NCBI GenBank assembly: GCA_022376515.1 | Contig: WTXI01000060.1 | Span: 124,001-188,000 of the forward strand | Length of the DNA: 64,000 nt | DNA from: Lactifluus volemus | Lineage: Eukaryota; Basidiomycota; Agaricomycetes; Russulales; Russulaceae | Reading direction: 5' to 3' | In this document: positions 1-13,681 of the stretch, piece after piece | Layout of the letters: every line of letters starts with the position of its first letter | How positions within the stretch are numbered: the first letter of the stretch is position 1 | Position numbers and translations under genes: made by a program | Notes under the pieces: generated by a model | The model's input: only the letters and a program-made list of their open reading frames with translations | Told to the model about the DNA's origin: nothing | The model's database searches: none

Positions 1-3000
1 TCTCCTGCTTACTTATCCATCTTCTCATATCCTCTATTTCTGCAGACCTCGACGACAGTACATAGGAGAACCCTTTGGTAATGGCAACGGCTCCTCTCCC
101 TCCTCTTCAGACCGTCCCCCATATCGTGGATTGCCTAGCGATCCGCGGCCTGCGTACAAGGCCCAACCAGGGTTGCGTCCTGAATCCAATAGCCGGCCCG
201 ATCCGCGTTCTCCCTCTCCAGTTGCTGCGCACACCCGTGGTACAGGTTCGGCTCAATATCCTATGCCCATTCCTGATACTTCCCCATCTCTGGAACACGT
301 GCTCAACCCTGGAGCTCACCGACAGTGGGAAGGAATTTTTCTATTAATGGCGCTTCTGGGAGCTCACCCCAAATGCAACCGCCCTATCGACCACCCGGCA
401 CGGCTGCGCCCCGAATACCTGGACATTCTTCAAGTTCCGACCACTGGGACGACTCATCTAGTTCATCGCCATCAGTCGACCTTTATTCTCCGATAAGCAA
501 CGCTAGCAGCTCTTACTTCCCTCTTGATGCCTCCTACATGTCTAACGTGGCCTCTCTCTCCAACATTCCGCCACCACCACCGCTCAAATCGTCACCCCAT
601 GTTCCAACACCCGCACCGCCCAACCGCACCATCGATCGCAACTCTTCGGATGACATCCTTGCTCTAGGAAATCATGGGTTTGCACGGCCACTCTCCCACA
701 GTAAGTGACCTTATATCTTTTTTTTCAGGTATCTACCAGGCCGACCACATCACCATTTTCCGCCTACAGTGTCCAGCAACGAGCGCCTGCTACGATCAAC
801 GAGTACCATCTCGACGTCTTCGAGCGGCCTGGAGCGTAATATCACAATGTCGACAGTCGCGACAACGTCCACCGCGCCGACGACGTTTAGCGGTGTTAGC
901 AAGGGCAAGGACATCATCGCGGAACGCACTCCCATTGGCCGTGGGGACTCGTTCTCCAGCACCAAGCCCTCATCGGCGACCGTCTCACTCTACGAGCCTG
1001 CTCGATCCGAGACGACCGCGCGCTCGCGTTTGGCCTCTGAGATCGAGCGACTCAAAAGCCGTGAGGCTATGGAGGACGCCACGAATTCGTACGGGGACGA
1101 GGATTATTATGACGACGATGAGGAGTATGACTCGGAGGAGGAGAGCCTTGATTCGTTTGTCAACTTCTCGCTTCTCAGCAACATTGCCGTTTGGCTGCGC
1201 GACCAGGTGCCACGTGGGACTCATGTCAAGGGGAGCATCCCATACCCGCGGGCGTTTACGGGCAGGGACATCGTCGTACGTCCATGTCCTGACCGGGTCG
1301 TACCACCCCGCCCCTGACGCTACTTGTCACGTTACAGTCTACACTACAGTCGCGCATCGTCTCTGAACTCCTCCTCAACCAAGGCATCGAAACGACCAAT
1401 CGTGCGATCGCGGTGCAAGTCGCGCGCAGCCTCCAACAACAACTTTTCTTCTACGAGGTCGAATGGGGCGGAGGTGTGCTCCAAGACGGCGTCGAGGACG
1501 TTTACATGTTTCTGGATGACCAGGAGGGCCCTTCTGATGCTCCACGTGATCGCGAGGAGCTTCCTACCAGCGTGATAACTGTACTGACCCGGTGCTACGC
1601 GCCTAGCTGCTCGGATATCAGCCCGTGTTACTCCTTTGCTTGTCCACGTCGGGCGAGGGTGCGTCTTATTTTGGTGCCTCACCATTCGCGCTATTCTGAT
1701 TGGGTGGAATGTGGTGCAGACGGATACGATGGTTGTGGAAGAGACGCCGAACCCGGTGCCGGTTTCGCTCGACGAAGACTGGGCCACGCACGTCGATCCC
1801 TCTGTTTTGGCCGCACTCCCGGAAAGCGAGATTAGCCGTCAGACGATCATTCACAAGCTCATTACCAAAGAGGTCCAATATCTCAAAGATCTTGACGTCA
1901 TCGAATCTGTGCGGCCTTTAATGTTCTGGAAATGGGACATCGTAGCTGACAAGTTCCCTCCCCCCCGCGTTTTGATAACAGCTCTTTATACGGCCTCTGC
2001 GTAACGCTGTTCCCCCTGTGATACCCTATACAGAGCTCGACGGTTTTATCGACGAGGTTTTCGGAAACTTCCTTGAAGTTCGTCATGCAAATCACCAGTT
2101 ACTCGAGGTCCTCAACATCCGCCAACGCGAACAATCACTCGTCATTCAGCGCGTCGGTGACATCTTCCTTGAGATTGCAACGGAGTTTAGGCTCGTCTAT
2201 CCGTCATATGTCGGACATTTGCCACTCGCCGAGAAGCGGTTAAAAGAAGAGACAGAGAGGAATCATGAGTTTAGGCTTTTCCTTGAGGTAATCCCCGCAC
2301 TTCGATCCTGTCCCTTCAAGATAGGCTAATGTGTCGAATTGCGTATAGAATGCGAACCGCCACCCAGATACTCGGAGGATAGAGCTCAAGGTGTTCTTGA
2401 ACCGTCCCTCAGAGCACGTGCAAAAATACGAGAACGCGCTTGAAGCTATCGCGAAGGAGACGGCGGAGGGGAATCCTGATGTGGACTTCCTTATGGAAGC
2501 CGTGCAGGCTTTCAAGAGCCTGCAAGCAGTGTGTGTGCTGCAGACATTCCAGCATGCGATGTGCAGGGGTCCGACGGGCAAGTTTGAGTGGCATAATTTG
2601 GTTCCCGAGGATTCGAGAGCGGAAATTAGCAAAGCGGAGCAGAAACGTCAGAGGTGAACCGTCTCTCGATCACAATACGAGTGTTGAACGTTTCTGACGC
2701 CGGTTTTCTTCAGCATCATTTTTGAGCTCATCAAGGGTGAGATGCAGTACGTGCGTGATCTGGAAAACATCGACATCGTGAGCGTTGACAGCCCATTACC
2801 CGATTATTTCATCTGATCCAGAGTTCGTGTGTTTTTGTAGATGTATGTGCAGCCACTGCGGGCGGCAGATCCACCAATTATTCCCCGGGATCGACTGTCG
2901 GCGTTCATCATGGATTCGTATCACAATTTTGGCGCACTGCACTTGCAACACCGCAGGTTGCTTGATCGACTCCATGCTATTCAGCGGGAAGAGCACCCAG

Positions 3001-5836
3001 TGATCAAGAGCGTCACTGCTGCGATCTTTGATGCGGCACTCAACTGGCGGGAGTCGTATATGGAATATATTACGAATTATCCGATTGCGGAGTACCGTAT
3101 TGTCGACGAAATGGCGACAAACTCAGCATTCAAAGAATTTGTGGAGGTCCGTGTTTCGCGTTTCATGACCTCCGTGCGCGTATGGAGTCATGCTTTTTTT
3201 TTGGGTTTTGCCTACAGCAATGTACGCGTCATCCGGATGCAAACCGCCTCGACATGAAGAACTTTGTGAACCGGCCGATCCCACGTCTCGCGCGGTACGA
3301 GCTGTTGCTGAAGGGCATAATGGAAGCCAGCACCGAGGGTCACGAGGACCACGAGAGCATTCCTCAGGTCATCGAAGTGATCAAATCGCTGCTCAAGGAA
3401 ACGGAACCAGGCGTCACGTCCGCAAATCAGAAAGTCGAGTTGTGGCGGTACAATTCGAATTTGGTGTTCAAGCCCGGCGAGGTGGTGGTGAGTAGTCTGT
3501 CCTCCCCAACTTGCGTCAGCCGGGTGAGAAGCTGTCTGTTGTAGGATATGGATTTGTTGGCCGAGAGTCGGTCGCTTATTTACACAGGGAAACTCCTACG
3601 TCAGCCGGATACGGGTTTCGAATGGAGTGGATGGAGCGAACTGTTTGTTCTATTGTTCGACAATTACTGTAAGTCCAACAAAGAAGAGGGGAGAGACGTG
3701 GCACTATGGTTGCTAATTGTGATTGCGGCACAGTGGTGATGACAAAGTTGAAAGAGAAGGATGGGATTACAAAGTACCACGTCAACCGCCGAGTATATAA
3801 TTTCCGCCCTTACTTCATCTGCGTGCTGAAGCTGACTTTATACTTTATAATCCAGCCTATTCCCCTGGATCTGTTGACCCTTGCAAACTTTACCGACCCC
3901 CCCACACAGCGCGGCATTGGCCTGCTCCGTGGATTTGGCGGAGGTAAGGATGCAGCACAAGTAAACACCCCAGGTGTCAACCCGGAACCGGTGACCGACT
4001 CCCGCGCCGTGTACCCGTGCACGATACTGCACACTGGCCGACTCGGAGGGCTGTACACTGTGTACGCCGAGTCGACTCAGGCCCGATCCGATTGGAAGGA
4101 GAAGCTTCAGGAAGCGATTGGGTTGCGCAAGGTCGTGCAGGAGTCGAACAAGGTGTTCGAAGTCGAGACGCTCAGCTCGGATACCTTTGTTGTCCCGTCC
4201 ATGCTCTCGCCACCGGGGAATCAGTCGTGGAATACGGAGATTGCGTTTACTGGGAAGGTCACCTGCTCCGTGCCGTTTAGTAAGCAAGCCTCGGCTTGGA
4301 CAAAAACCATCGTCGCTAAATTTATTCGTTTCTAGCTACTGCTGATGGCCGCGCTCTCGTCGCGGTCGGTTGCGCGGAGGGTGTCTGGATCGGTTACCGG
4401 CACGATTCTCGATGTGAGGGTGTTTTTTTTTTGAGTTGCCGTGATGCCGTTCTGTAAGCTCAAATCGCCTTGCAGCCATGCGCCGGGTGTTGCACCTCAA
4501 GATGGTCACGCAATGTGCGATGTTAGAAGACTTCGGAATTTTCCTCGTTCTTGCCGACAAGGTGAAAGGGGAAAGGGCCCTTTCTATTTTACCTACCTCG
4601 GATTTTATTTGTTAAATTCGATTTTTTTTTTCAGTCGCTCTTTGCCTACCATATTGAGGCACTCGTACCTTCATCTCCAAATAGTGCAAACACATCGCCG
4701 CAGAAACTCAATGGTTCCAAAGACGTACACTTTTTCAGCGTTGGGAGTCTTGGAGGACGCACCCTTGTCATTTACATGAAGAAGAAAGGGGTAAAGTTGT
4801 CTCCTAGTTGTCTCCTCAAGTCGATCTCACGTGGCGGTTAGCTTGATAGTGTTTTCCGCGTACTCGAGCCCGTTGTTGGCAAGATCAACGAGAGAACAAA
4901 AGCTCCCGTATCTCTCAGCTCCCGACTTGGCTGGCGCCAACCTCGCTCAGAGTGGTTCCGAGTCTACCGAGTACGTATACGTACTCCGGCCTCCGGGAAC
5001 GAACCCCACTGTTGACACCACACTGGACAGGACTTCTTCCTCCCGTCAGAATCGTATGACCTCATCTTCTTGAAAGCGAGGATCGCCATTCTCTGCACAA
5101 AGGGCTTTGAGATAATGGATCTCTCCGAGTCAGCCTTTCTCTCTTCGCACCTCATTTATGCGTTTGATGTCTGATCCGTTATCTGTAGTTTCAAGAGCGT
5201 AACTATTCCACAACGTGACGATCCTCGCCACGAGAAGCTCGCTAAACGATGCGAGTCATGTCGTCCAATGGGTATGTTCCGGTCTAGTGAGAACGAGTTC
5301 CTGCTGTGCTACGATGGTAATTGAGGCTTCATGTACTTTGCTTCCTCTCTTGATGCTCATCTTTCTTCGCAGAATTCGGGCTGTATGTGAATCGACATGG
5401 GGACCCAAGTCGCACGAAGGGTACGATCGAGTGGGAAGGTACCGCAGAGCACGTCGCATGGCACCCTCCATACATCCTGATCTTCGACTCGCGCTTCATC
5501 GAAGTGCGACATGTTGAAACTGGACGACTGTGCCAGATTATTCCAGGCCATGACCTGCGATGCATTTGGGACGGGCGCGGGGCGTCGTTACCACTCCCTG
5601 CGCCGGGCCCCAATGGAAGCTGGGAAGAGGCACCATCACAAGAGGCGCGGGTGCATGGGGTCATGCGCGCAGAAGACGTACCACAAGGGCGCCCTGGTTC
5701 AGGCGGACCTGCGCGTGGTACGGGACAGCACATCTTCGAGTTGATCCCGACTGTACCGCTCTTCCTCCCTGAGAGGCTGGCGTCGCCAACGCAGCACTCG
5801 TCTTTCCTTCACCCTACCCTGAATGGCTCACCATGA
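1..5836 (+). CDS. ROM2: Rho1 guanine-nucleotide exchange factor, Rom2/Rgf type (5' end outside window)
   Basis: Activates Rho1-type GTPases at the plasma membrane in cell-wall-integrity signalling (family knowledge). The first 700 bases encode a Ser/Pro-rich N-terminal region. An intron at 701-769 joins it to a Ser/Thr- and acid-rich segment. A DEP domain covers about 1160-1530 and is split by an intron near 1274-1345. A first linker plus DH module covers about 1785-2655 and a second about 2587-3490. A PH domain lies at about 3545-4280, broken by introns, and a CNH (citron) domain runs from about 4290 to the stop at 5834-5836. The second DH has the usual C-terminal helix pattern RLARYELLL; the first is divergent there (HVQKYENAL). 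Introns are short (about 50-75 bp), for example 4559-4634. No disabling change was noticed. This is the only copy with upstream exons; its last exons recur in units B, C and D. Exact exon borders were not all resolved. Confidence 0.85.
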
Positions 5837-6317
5837 ATCGCGAACCGAACAGACAGACAAGTGCCTACTGTACATCCCTCTCCTTCCCCCCTCTCCCCAT
5901 CCTTAAACGAACTCTTCGTTGCTCTCATTATGATATGTACTTGATTCGCGGCCCCTCTGTTCATATATGTATGTCAAGAAAGTACTGGAGTGTGTGCCTG
6001 GATTGTGGATGGAATCAAATTGGGAAATTGACTCCACCAAATAGTTCATGTAGATGTCGCATGTGCAAACCGTCACCTGGGACAATCTGGTGGCCACCAG
6101 CATGCCTGTAGCCACAGGAAGTAAGCTTACCCGCATGGGTACCACTTCAAACTAGTTTCGGGTCACGTGACTGATACTACCCGAAGAACGATAACACGAA
6201 CATCTTCCCAAGACTCAAAAGACTTCGACAGACTTCTGATGAATTACAATCATAGATTCACTGGTGCTATCTCTGCCGATGAATTTTGGGCTGGCATACA
6301 TACATAGTGTACCGACT
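5837..6317. other. Spacer between convergent RhoGEF and NLR-A 3' ends
   Basis: No gene seen. The stretch is repeated after each CNH copy (20054-20492, 29238-29628, 45374-45802). It holds a pyrimidine-rich start, a conserved TCACGTGACTGAT-like motif near 6164, and presumably both 3' UTRs. A more diverged copy lies at about 16800-17239 and about 42000-42462, next to SDA1. Confidence 0.6.
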
Positions 6318-9300
6318 CTAGCTAGATGAACTAGGAACATGTACCGTAGCCCAATTCGACCCATGTACAAAGTTTGAGATATCAAGCTGGGTATAATTTC
6401 TGCCTGCAATCCAGACAGTGTTAGACCTATTGAAAAATGGCCGGTGAATCTGGGGAATCCAAAAAAGAAGCTCGCCATTCTCCCCACACACCCAACCATC
6501 ATTATTGACCGGGAACTTGTCAATGTCTTCCGTTCTGCGCTTGTCCGCATGAATCGCGCGACTTCGCGAGGCCGAAGTGGTGCACAGGGTTCCGACATGC
6601 CACATGCGAATCGTGCAATCTGTTGAGGACGAGGCGATCCGTTGTCCATCCGGCAAGAATGCAACAGATTCGATTGCATCGGTGTGTCCAGTAAATGGGC
6701 CCGCCACGAGATCTCCTGTTGTTGCATCCCACACTCGAATCGTACGATCTTCAGAGCCGGAGGCAATGTACTGCCCATCTGGTGAGAATGCAACGAGTTG
6801 ACCCCACTCGTATGTCCAGTAAATGGGCCCGCCACAAGTGCTCCTGTTGGGCATCCCACACGCGAATCGTGCGGTCATCTGAGGCTGAAGCAATGCACTC
6901 CCCTTCGGCGAGAATGCAACAAAATTGATCCGTCGCTATGTCCAATAAAGGCCCGGCTACAACCTCTCCTGTTCCTGCATCCCACACACGAATCGTGCGA
7001 TCGAAGGAAGCTGAGGCAATGCGCTGCCCGTCTGATGAGAACGCAATGGAGAGATAACACCGGCGTGTCCAGTAAATGGGCCTGCTACAACCTCTCCCGT
7101 TGCAGCATCCCACACACGAATTGTGCAATCGAGCGAGCTCGAAGCGATGCGCTGCCCATTGGTGAGAATACAACTGACCTGACCCAATCATTGTGTCCTG
7201 TAAACGGGCCCACTACGACCTCTCCCGTTGCTGCATCCCACACACGAATCGTGTGATCGAACGATGCCGAAGCGACTCGCTGCCCGTCTGGTGAGAATGA
7301 AACACCAACAACCCAACCTGTGTGTCCAGTAAACGGGCCCGCTGTGACCTCTCCTGTTGTGGCATCCCAAATACAAATCGTGTGATCTGCTGAGGCCGAG
7401 GCGATACGCTGCCCGTCCGGCGAGACCGCAATATAAAAGACCGAGTGGGCATGTCCAGTAAACGGACCTGCTACGGACTCTCTTGTTGTGGAGTCCCACA
7501 CACGAATCGTGCGATCTGCTGAGGCAGAGGCGATGCGCTGTCCGTCCGGTGAGAGCGCAATAGAAAGGACTTGATAGGCGTGACCAGTAAACGGGCCCGC
7601 AATGATCTCTCCTGTTGCAGCATCCCACACACGAATTGTGCGATCGTACGAGGCGGAGGCGATACGCCGCCCGTCAGGTGAGAATGTAACAGAAAAGACT
7701 TCTCTGGCGTGTCCATAAACGGGCCCGCCATCACCTCTCCCGTTGCGGAATTCCAAACACGAATTGTGTGATCGCCGAGGCCGAGGCAATGCGCTCCCCA
7801 TCCGGTGAAAAGGCAATAGAGCGGACTGGTTGAGTGTGTCCAGTAAATGGGCCCGCCACGATCCCTCCTACTGCAGAATCCCACAGGCGAACCGTGCGAT
7901 CATCCGATCCCGAGGCAATGCGCTTCCCGTCCGGCGAGAATACAACTGAGTTGACCCAATCGGTGTGTCCAGTGAACGGGCCTGCAACAACCTCTCCTGT
8001 TGCAGCATTCCATATACGGATCGTGGATCGCGCGAGGCAGACGCGATGCGCTGCCCGTCTGGTGAGAACGCAACAGATCTGACCATATCTATGTCCACGA
8101 ACGGGCCCGCTACAACATCTCCTGTTGCGGCATCCCACACGCGAATCGTGCATCTCTCGAGGCCGAGACAATCCGCTGTCCGTCCGGCGAGAATCAACAG
8201 AAAGGACCGCATCGGTGTGCTTAGCAAACGGGCCCGCTACAAGCTCCCCCGTCGTGGCATCCCACACCCGAATCGTGTGGTCTTCGAGCCTGAGGCAATC
8301 CGCTGCCCATTTGGCGAGAATGCAACGGAATGATCGACTCGTCATGTGCTTGAATCACCATTTCCAATGCTGGCCAATGAGACAATTGCCCGCGATCCAA
8401 AGATAATGTGTGGGGGAATAATGAAGATAATGCTTGATAATGCGGGAAGAGGATGGTGCGAAAGGCAGGCAGATATATATATATGCGGGGCGCTTCTTGC
8501 TATTGCCATCCCAAAATACCGAACAAATGCGAACGCATCGTTCACCAATGCCAGGAGATTCTCCACGTCCTTTTGGGGCTGCTGTGATTTTACGAATAGT
8601 CACTACATGCCATTTATAATTATAGGATGTACCCACCTTCCGCTGCAACCACATCTTCAGAGATGCCATTGCTGGCGATGCAAGCCCACACTGTTCTTCA
8701 TGCTAAGCACTTCTAGCCAGAACAGAAACTTTGTCTCGAACAGGGATCGCAATTTATGAAGAGATCTCGTTCGAAAGCAACGTGTTCTAAATGGTCGTCC
8801 CAAAAATGCAGGCATATGATAGAGCGACGGAATGTGCTCGGAAATTCGAGATTCCAATCTGGGACATCCCTGTTCGCGAGATATGACGACTCCAGTTTAC
8901 AAATATTGAACTTGAGGCTATCAGCATTAAACCAAGACACGAATGTGCCAACCGACGGTGGCCTTGCAAAGTCGACATGAAATGCCCCACTCTTCTCATC
9001 TGCTAGAAAGTCACGGAATGAAGTATGGAGAGGAACGATCGGCCGCATTCCATCGGATGAAGTGACATTGCTCAGCACCGAGCCAAGATGACCGAGCATT
9101 TTGAGAACCTGATCTGAATCTTCGGGGTCAGGATCCTCGGATCATCTTTGGGTGCATGTCGACGCAGGGCAATCAGGGAACTGGTGGTGAGGGGCTCGAT
9201 CGCAGCAAAAATTTGTCCCATCACGGATCGAAATAACATCTGTGATGCAGGCGATTTGAAATATCCCTCGAGAACTTCTTCGTATAACTGTTTTAACGGA

Positions 9301-11926
9301 TCTTGTCCATCCCGATCTCGAGAGTGTCCCAACAAGCGCTGTACGACCTTTTTCTCACTGAAGCCGAAACTATCAGGGGGGTTGTTTATGAATCCGCATG
9401 CAACAGAAGCCCACTGGAACAGGCCCTCCGCTGCCTTTGATAGATTCACGCCATAGTCTTTGAAAGCGTCCGGATGGAGCGCGTCCTGAAAGTACGCGAG
9501 AATATCGTCCTCCGTCTTCGCAGAAAGTTTGTCATCATCCATGTAGAGGGTGTGGACAGATAGTGCTTCGGCAAATGCAGATTCGATTCCATCGTCCGGC
9601 CTTGATGTGATGAGAATACGGAATTTTGAAGGGAGGTCGAGAAGATGTTCAGCAAGGAAGGTGTGTAATCCTTTGGTGCCACTCGCATCTCCACTCTCGT
9701 CCAATCCATCGATTACGATAAGAATTGGATCACGGATTTGTAGATCCTTGAGCGGTTTGAGGATGAGTCGTTCAAAAAGGGTACGACGATCTCGGGTACC
9801 ACGGAGCGACAGATTATCCTTAAGGACCCTCCCGAGGGCGAATTTGAACGCAGGATAGCTGTTGGAGAGATCACAGGCAAGTGTCGTGAAAAGTTGGTAT
9901 GCCTCGTCTTTGGATCCTTCCTTCCGAATGAAGGCGAAGTAAGATCCGAGACACTTGTCCTCGAAATGGCGTGCGACTTCATGTGCTATCGAGGACTTTC
10001 CAGTGCCTGCTTGGCCGAAGAGCACGAGGCCCCGTTCAGATTCAGGATTCTCGACCCACTTGAAGATATGATCCAAGAAATCTTCGCGTGTTCCAGGAAG
10101 ACAACGTTTCTCATCGCCGAATCGCCAGCCTCCCTTATAAGGCAATCCCTGATTATGGAACCGAATTCTGTGTGCTCTCCGTCAGATCATCATCTCGTGG
10201 CCATTAATATTACGCACCGGCTTCTAGTGCTTGGTTTGACATCGCTTTAAGCTATATTCGCGCTATTGAGTCGAGCAACTCCTGCTTGTTTGGCATAATA
10301 TTACTCACATCGTCCTGGATTCGAAGCACAGTAACCTCCGTCGTGACAGCAGCACGCGCAAGAAAATCATCTCGCAGTCCGGTGAGGATGGTGCGGTACT
10401 GTGTGACTTTCCCGTCAACCTTGCCACGGATATTCTTCCAAATCCGCTTCCCTGCAAATCGTATGTTAATAATGACTAAACCAAAGGGCTCAGGACAACG
10501 TACCGACTCGCACATCCTTCGCATACGATTCAATAAATTTGCTAATTTCCGAGACCCGTTCCAGCATGTCCTCAAGGATTTTCGCTTGAGGAGACTCCGG
10601 CTTGATCCTCCTCAAAGCGTCCGCATCTTTTGCAAACGTAAACGCATCGGATATGGCTTCAAATAGTGATCGAACATTGTCGTCACGCTGAACCTGCTGT
10701 AGCAAAGCCTAGAAACGAGACAAAAATGAATGAACGTCCCGCATCCTCCGACAAGGCAAGGTGACGCACTTCGGGAATCTTTGAGAGCAGACTCCATGCC
10801 AGACTTGCGTAGGGATGCAGCTGGAGAACGAAAGTCAACTCGGCGAAGAAGCAAAATAGTTTTGGGCATACTGATGCGATTGGACCGACGGCATCCATCA
10901 CCTGCTTGACAACCCCAACAGCAATCTCCCATGTTTCCATCGTATTGACAGCCTCCTCAGCACGACGGAGAGCGATGCGTGGCATCTCCGTCTGGCTGTC
11001 CGATGCTGGTCGCACAGAAGTACTGCTCTCAATGGGAAGTTCACTGGTCCCGGATAAAGGAAGTAGAGGAGCGGTGACTGGCGCTGGTTGGATGGATTCA
11101 CCGTTGTCTTGAACAGTAAGAGGCGCGGAATTTCCTTCAGCGACCGGCGGGCTGTCTAAATCGATCGCTGGGTGGTTCACGGTGTTGACCGGAGCAGTCA
11201 GAGAGGGACTCGCATTTGGTGAGACGGTGATCTTCAAGAAGAGTGTGACCGGCTCTGTTGAGTGACCGCCATCATGGCTCAAAATAATATCAAGGTCTAC
11301 AACATGCTGAGTCATATGAATGCGAGTAAGAATCCAACAAGACGAACCATGTTGAGGTTCACAGAGTATCTCATGTCTTCCAACAAGGATGTCTTGCCGC
11401 AAGGTCCTTTTCGCATACAGAGATGCTGTAATATGGGAGAGTGATAGTATGGCGCTGCAAGAGACTTAGTGGTAAAAAGAAATTCAAAATAATATAGATT
11501 TCGTACAAGGTGTCCAGAACCTGGTTCCATTCCACGCGCTGTCCCACGCTTCGAACAGGTCGTGTCTGCCATTTCCTCGCCTCGTTGTTCACAGTGACGT
11601 AAAACTGTCTTTTCTTCCCAAAGACGGTCTTGAGCCGAGGGAGATTGTGCGCCCTGAGGACTGACAGGGGAAACGTGCTTAGGACACATCTCAGTGGCAT
11701 TACTAATATGCGCACCAGTTACCTCGAGGGGGGGAAAGTTTTGTTGAGTTTCGATGACCTGAGCTCTGATGAAAGGCAATTATGTGGGCAAAAATGACAA
11801 TTAAATGGAAGTGACTAAGGTACCCTATTTCGGGGGTTTGAGGACCTTGGCTGTATTAATGATTAATATTGAGCGAGAAGGAATGTAATAGACTTTGGCA
11901 TACGAATCTGGTTGTGCAAGATACAT
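6318..11926 (-). pseudogene. NLR-A: degenerate C2-NACHT-WD40 receptor
   Basis: The upstream end is ATG at 11924-11926, homologous to the start of NLR-C. The C2 exons lie around 11371-11720, the helical linker at about 10250-11300, and NACHT at 9072-10145 with Walker A GQAGTGKS and Walker B LIVIDGLDES. A one-base deletion near 9135 (CTCGGATC against CTCGCGATC in the sister copy) shifts the frame at the end of the NACHT part. Further downstream the WD40 array is spread over at least five reading frames between 6318 and 8345, with several repeats shortened by small indels. The conserved C-terminal tail after the repeats is still readable at 6318-6600. This is the most decayed of the four copies, and its unit carries two transposon insertions. 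Confidence 0.9.
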
Positions 11927-11988
11927 TGTAGTCGAGGTGAGAGGTTGAGGCAACAACGTGCTGTCCGCATGTTGACAAGGTACCTGAT

Positions 11989-13416
11989 TTTATTTTTTAA
12001 ATCTTCATTTATATCCCGCAACATGTAACTATGACAAAGACGCGGTCCCCGGGGTACAGGATTGGAACAGGCGGCATAGGGAGAGGGCGTAAAGAGTAAC
12101 GGGGCGACTGAATGGATGAGTGGCTGGTGAAGGACGGTGGGGAGAAACGGAAGGCACTATTTACATGAAGGTACTACAAGGAGGGCTAACCCAGGTCCCA
12201 GGTTTGCCTCGCAACCATACAGGCTCTTGTGGCTTTGAGAAAGCGGGACATGGCCTCTCCTCCATGTGAGGTACCCAGGAGGACGGGGAGGGACAAGTCG
12301 CAATCGACTGGCATGAGGATTTCACGGCATGCTTGGGCGTGGAGCGGGCAGAATGAGACGACGTGTTCCACGGTTTGGAGGGCTGCACCGCAGGGGAGCC
12401 AACTGGTTGGCCAGGGTGGAAACGTACCGAGTACACGCCGACGAAGGCGTGACCGGTGATGAGACGGATGAGGGTCGAGAAGACCGCGTGATCGCAGCCT
12501 TTCACGCCCATGACGACTGGGGGGGTTGGCCGGTGGGGGGCGTGGGGGGCGTTGTGAGGGCGATGTAGGCGTGGGAGCTGCGTTCATCATCGCGCCAGCG
12601 CTTTCCCCACTCGTCGATGATGTCGGACTTGATGGAGTGCTTCTGGAAGCTGATGGTGTGTGGCTCGCGGTGGTTCGGTGGGAGAGGGCGGGGGGGGGAT
12701 CGTGTCGGCGAGGTGGCGGGCACGGGCGAAGCTGACTAGGGATTTGAGGGGGGGCAGGAGAGGGTGATTCTGAGGGTTCTGTGCAACGAGAGGAGGGTGT
12801 CAGCAGTTTGTTTAAAAGAGAGAAGGGTTGGCCCAGGTGGGGTCTGGTTTTCTGTATGGCAATAATTGCCCCTTGGTCTGCTGAGAGGAGGAGGATGTGG
12901 GAAGCGGGGCATTCGTTGAGGATGAGTTGTGCAAGGGCTATGCCTGTGTCCAGGGCAGGGAGATCCGCGTCGAAGGCGGTGACAGTCCAGGGGGCATTCG
13001 GAGTTGCGTAGTTCAAGCCCGTCGGCGTAGGCGACAGTGGCGGCGATGCCAATTGGGGTATCGTCCACTCTGTTGGCGTTAGTGAGACAACCCCGGCAGA
13101 GAATGAGTACCTTCTGGGAGGGATTGGCGAATAGGTTTGCTTTGAGGGAGTTAGCCCAATCTGTTTTTTCCTCACCTTTCTGGGCACGAGTGTCAAAGAC
13201 ATCGAGTCTGTCTTCCCCACGGGGGCCTTGAGACGGGACGAGTCGGGCGATGGCGGTGAGACGCGTTAGCGTTGTGACAGTATGGCGTGGTGGAGGCACG
13301 CAAGGGAGGGGAGATCATCTGGTTGATGGGAGCTCCAGTCGCCGCCAAGCCGCTTGAGGAGTTGATTCTCGCGCATAGAGCCTAAGGGCCGAGTTCTTAT
13401 GCGGAGGTCAATAGGG
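11989..13416 (-). mobile_element. 5'-truncated LINE insertion with target duplication
   Basis: The insertion is flanked by a direct repeat, AAGGTACCTGAT (11977-11988) and AAGGTACCTCAT (13417-13428), 11 of 12 identical. Read on the minus strand it ends in an A-rich tail (complement of 11988-12000). Sister units B, C and D lack it: near 26200, 35310 and 51505 the flanking sequence is continuous (for example GACAAGGTTTACCCCATTGGAACAC in D). Its 3' untranslated region (about 12000-12180) matches the truncated copy at 40119-40399, so both belong to one family. Confidence 0.85.
12186..13299 (-). pseudogene. C-terminal part of a LINE ORF2: RNase H and terminal Cys-rich motif
   Basis: Two overlapping minus-strand frames make up one protein end. 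The upstream frame (13299 to about 13010) includes NRVDDTPIGIAATVAYADG, resembling the first strand of an RNase H domain. After a frameshift near 13010 the downstream frame continues with WTVTAFDADLPALDTGIALA and an ILLLSADQGAIIAI strand, then a Pro-rich stretch and a final Cys/His pattern (C-G-A-A-L-Q-T-V-E-H-V...C). No reverse transcriptase domain is present because the copy is truncated. The match to non-LTR retrotransposon RNase H is by motif recognition only. Confidence 0.65.
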
Positions 13417-13618
13417 AAGGTACCTCATTGGAACACGTTCCAAATCATGTTCGGCATGGTAGCGGCGCGGCGATCCTCCATCGAGCTTGACGCACTCAGA
13501 ACGTGATGCCCTTGGAATGGCGCTCAGAGAGGGAAAATGTGAACATTGTCGTGGTTGTTATAGCAGTCGCACCTCCGCTCTAGACTATCCACGCCATTAG
13601 GGACGTTCAAAGCTGGGC

Positions 13619-13681
13619 GCATTTCGCATTTCGCATTTCGCATTTCGCATTTCGCATTTCGCATTTCGCATTTCGCATTTC
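13619..13681. repeat. Heptamer array GCATTTC x9 in left TIR
   Basis: Nine perfect tandem copies of GCATTTC make up 63 bases of the left terminal inverted repeat. Confidence 0.95.

Noticed and set aside
13619..13681. Heptamer array as a telomere-like repeat
   Set aside because: GCATTTC is not a telomeric unit, and the array is mirrored in the other TIR of a transposable element.
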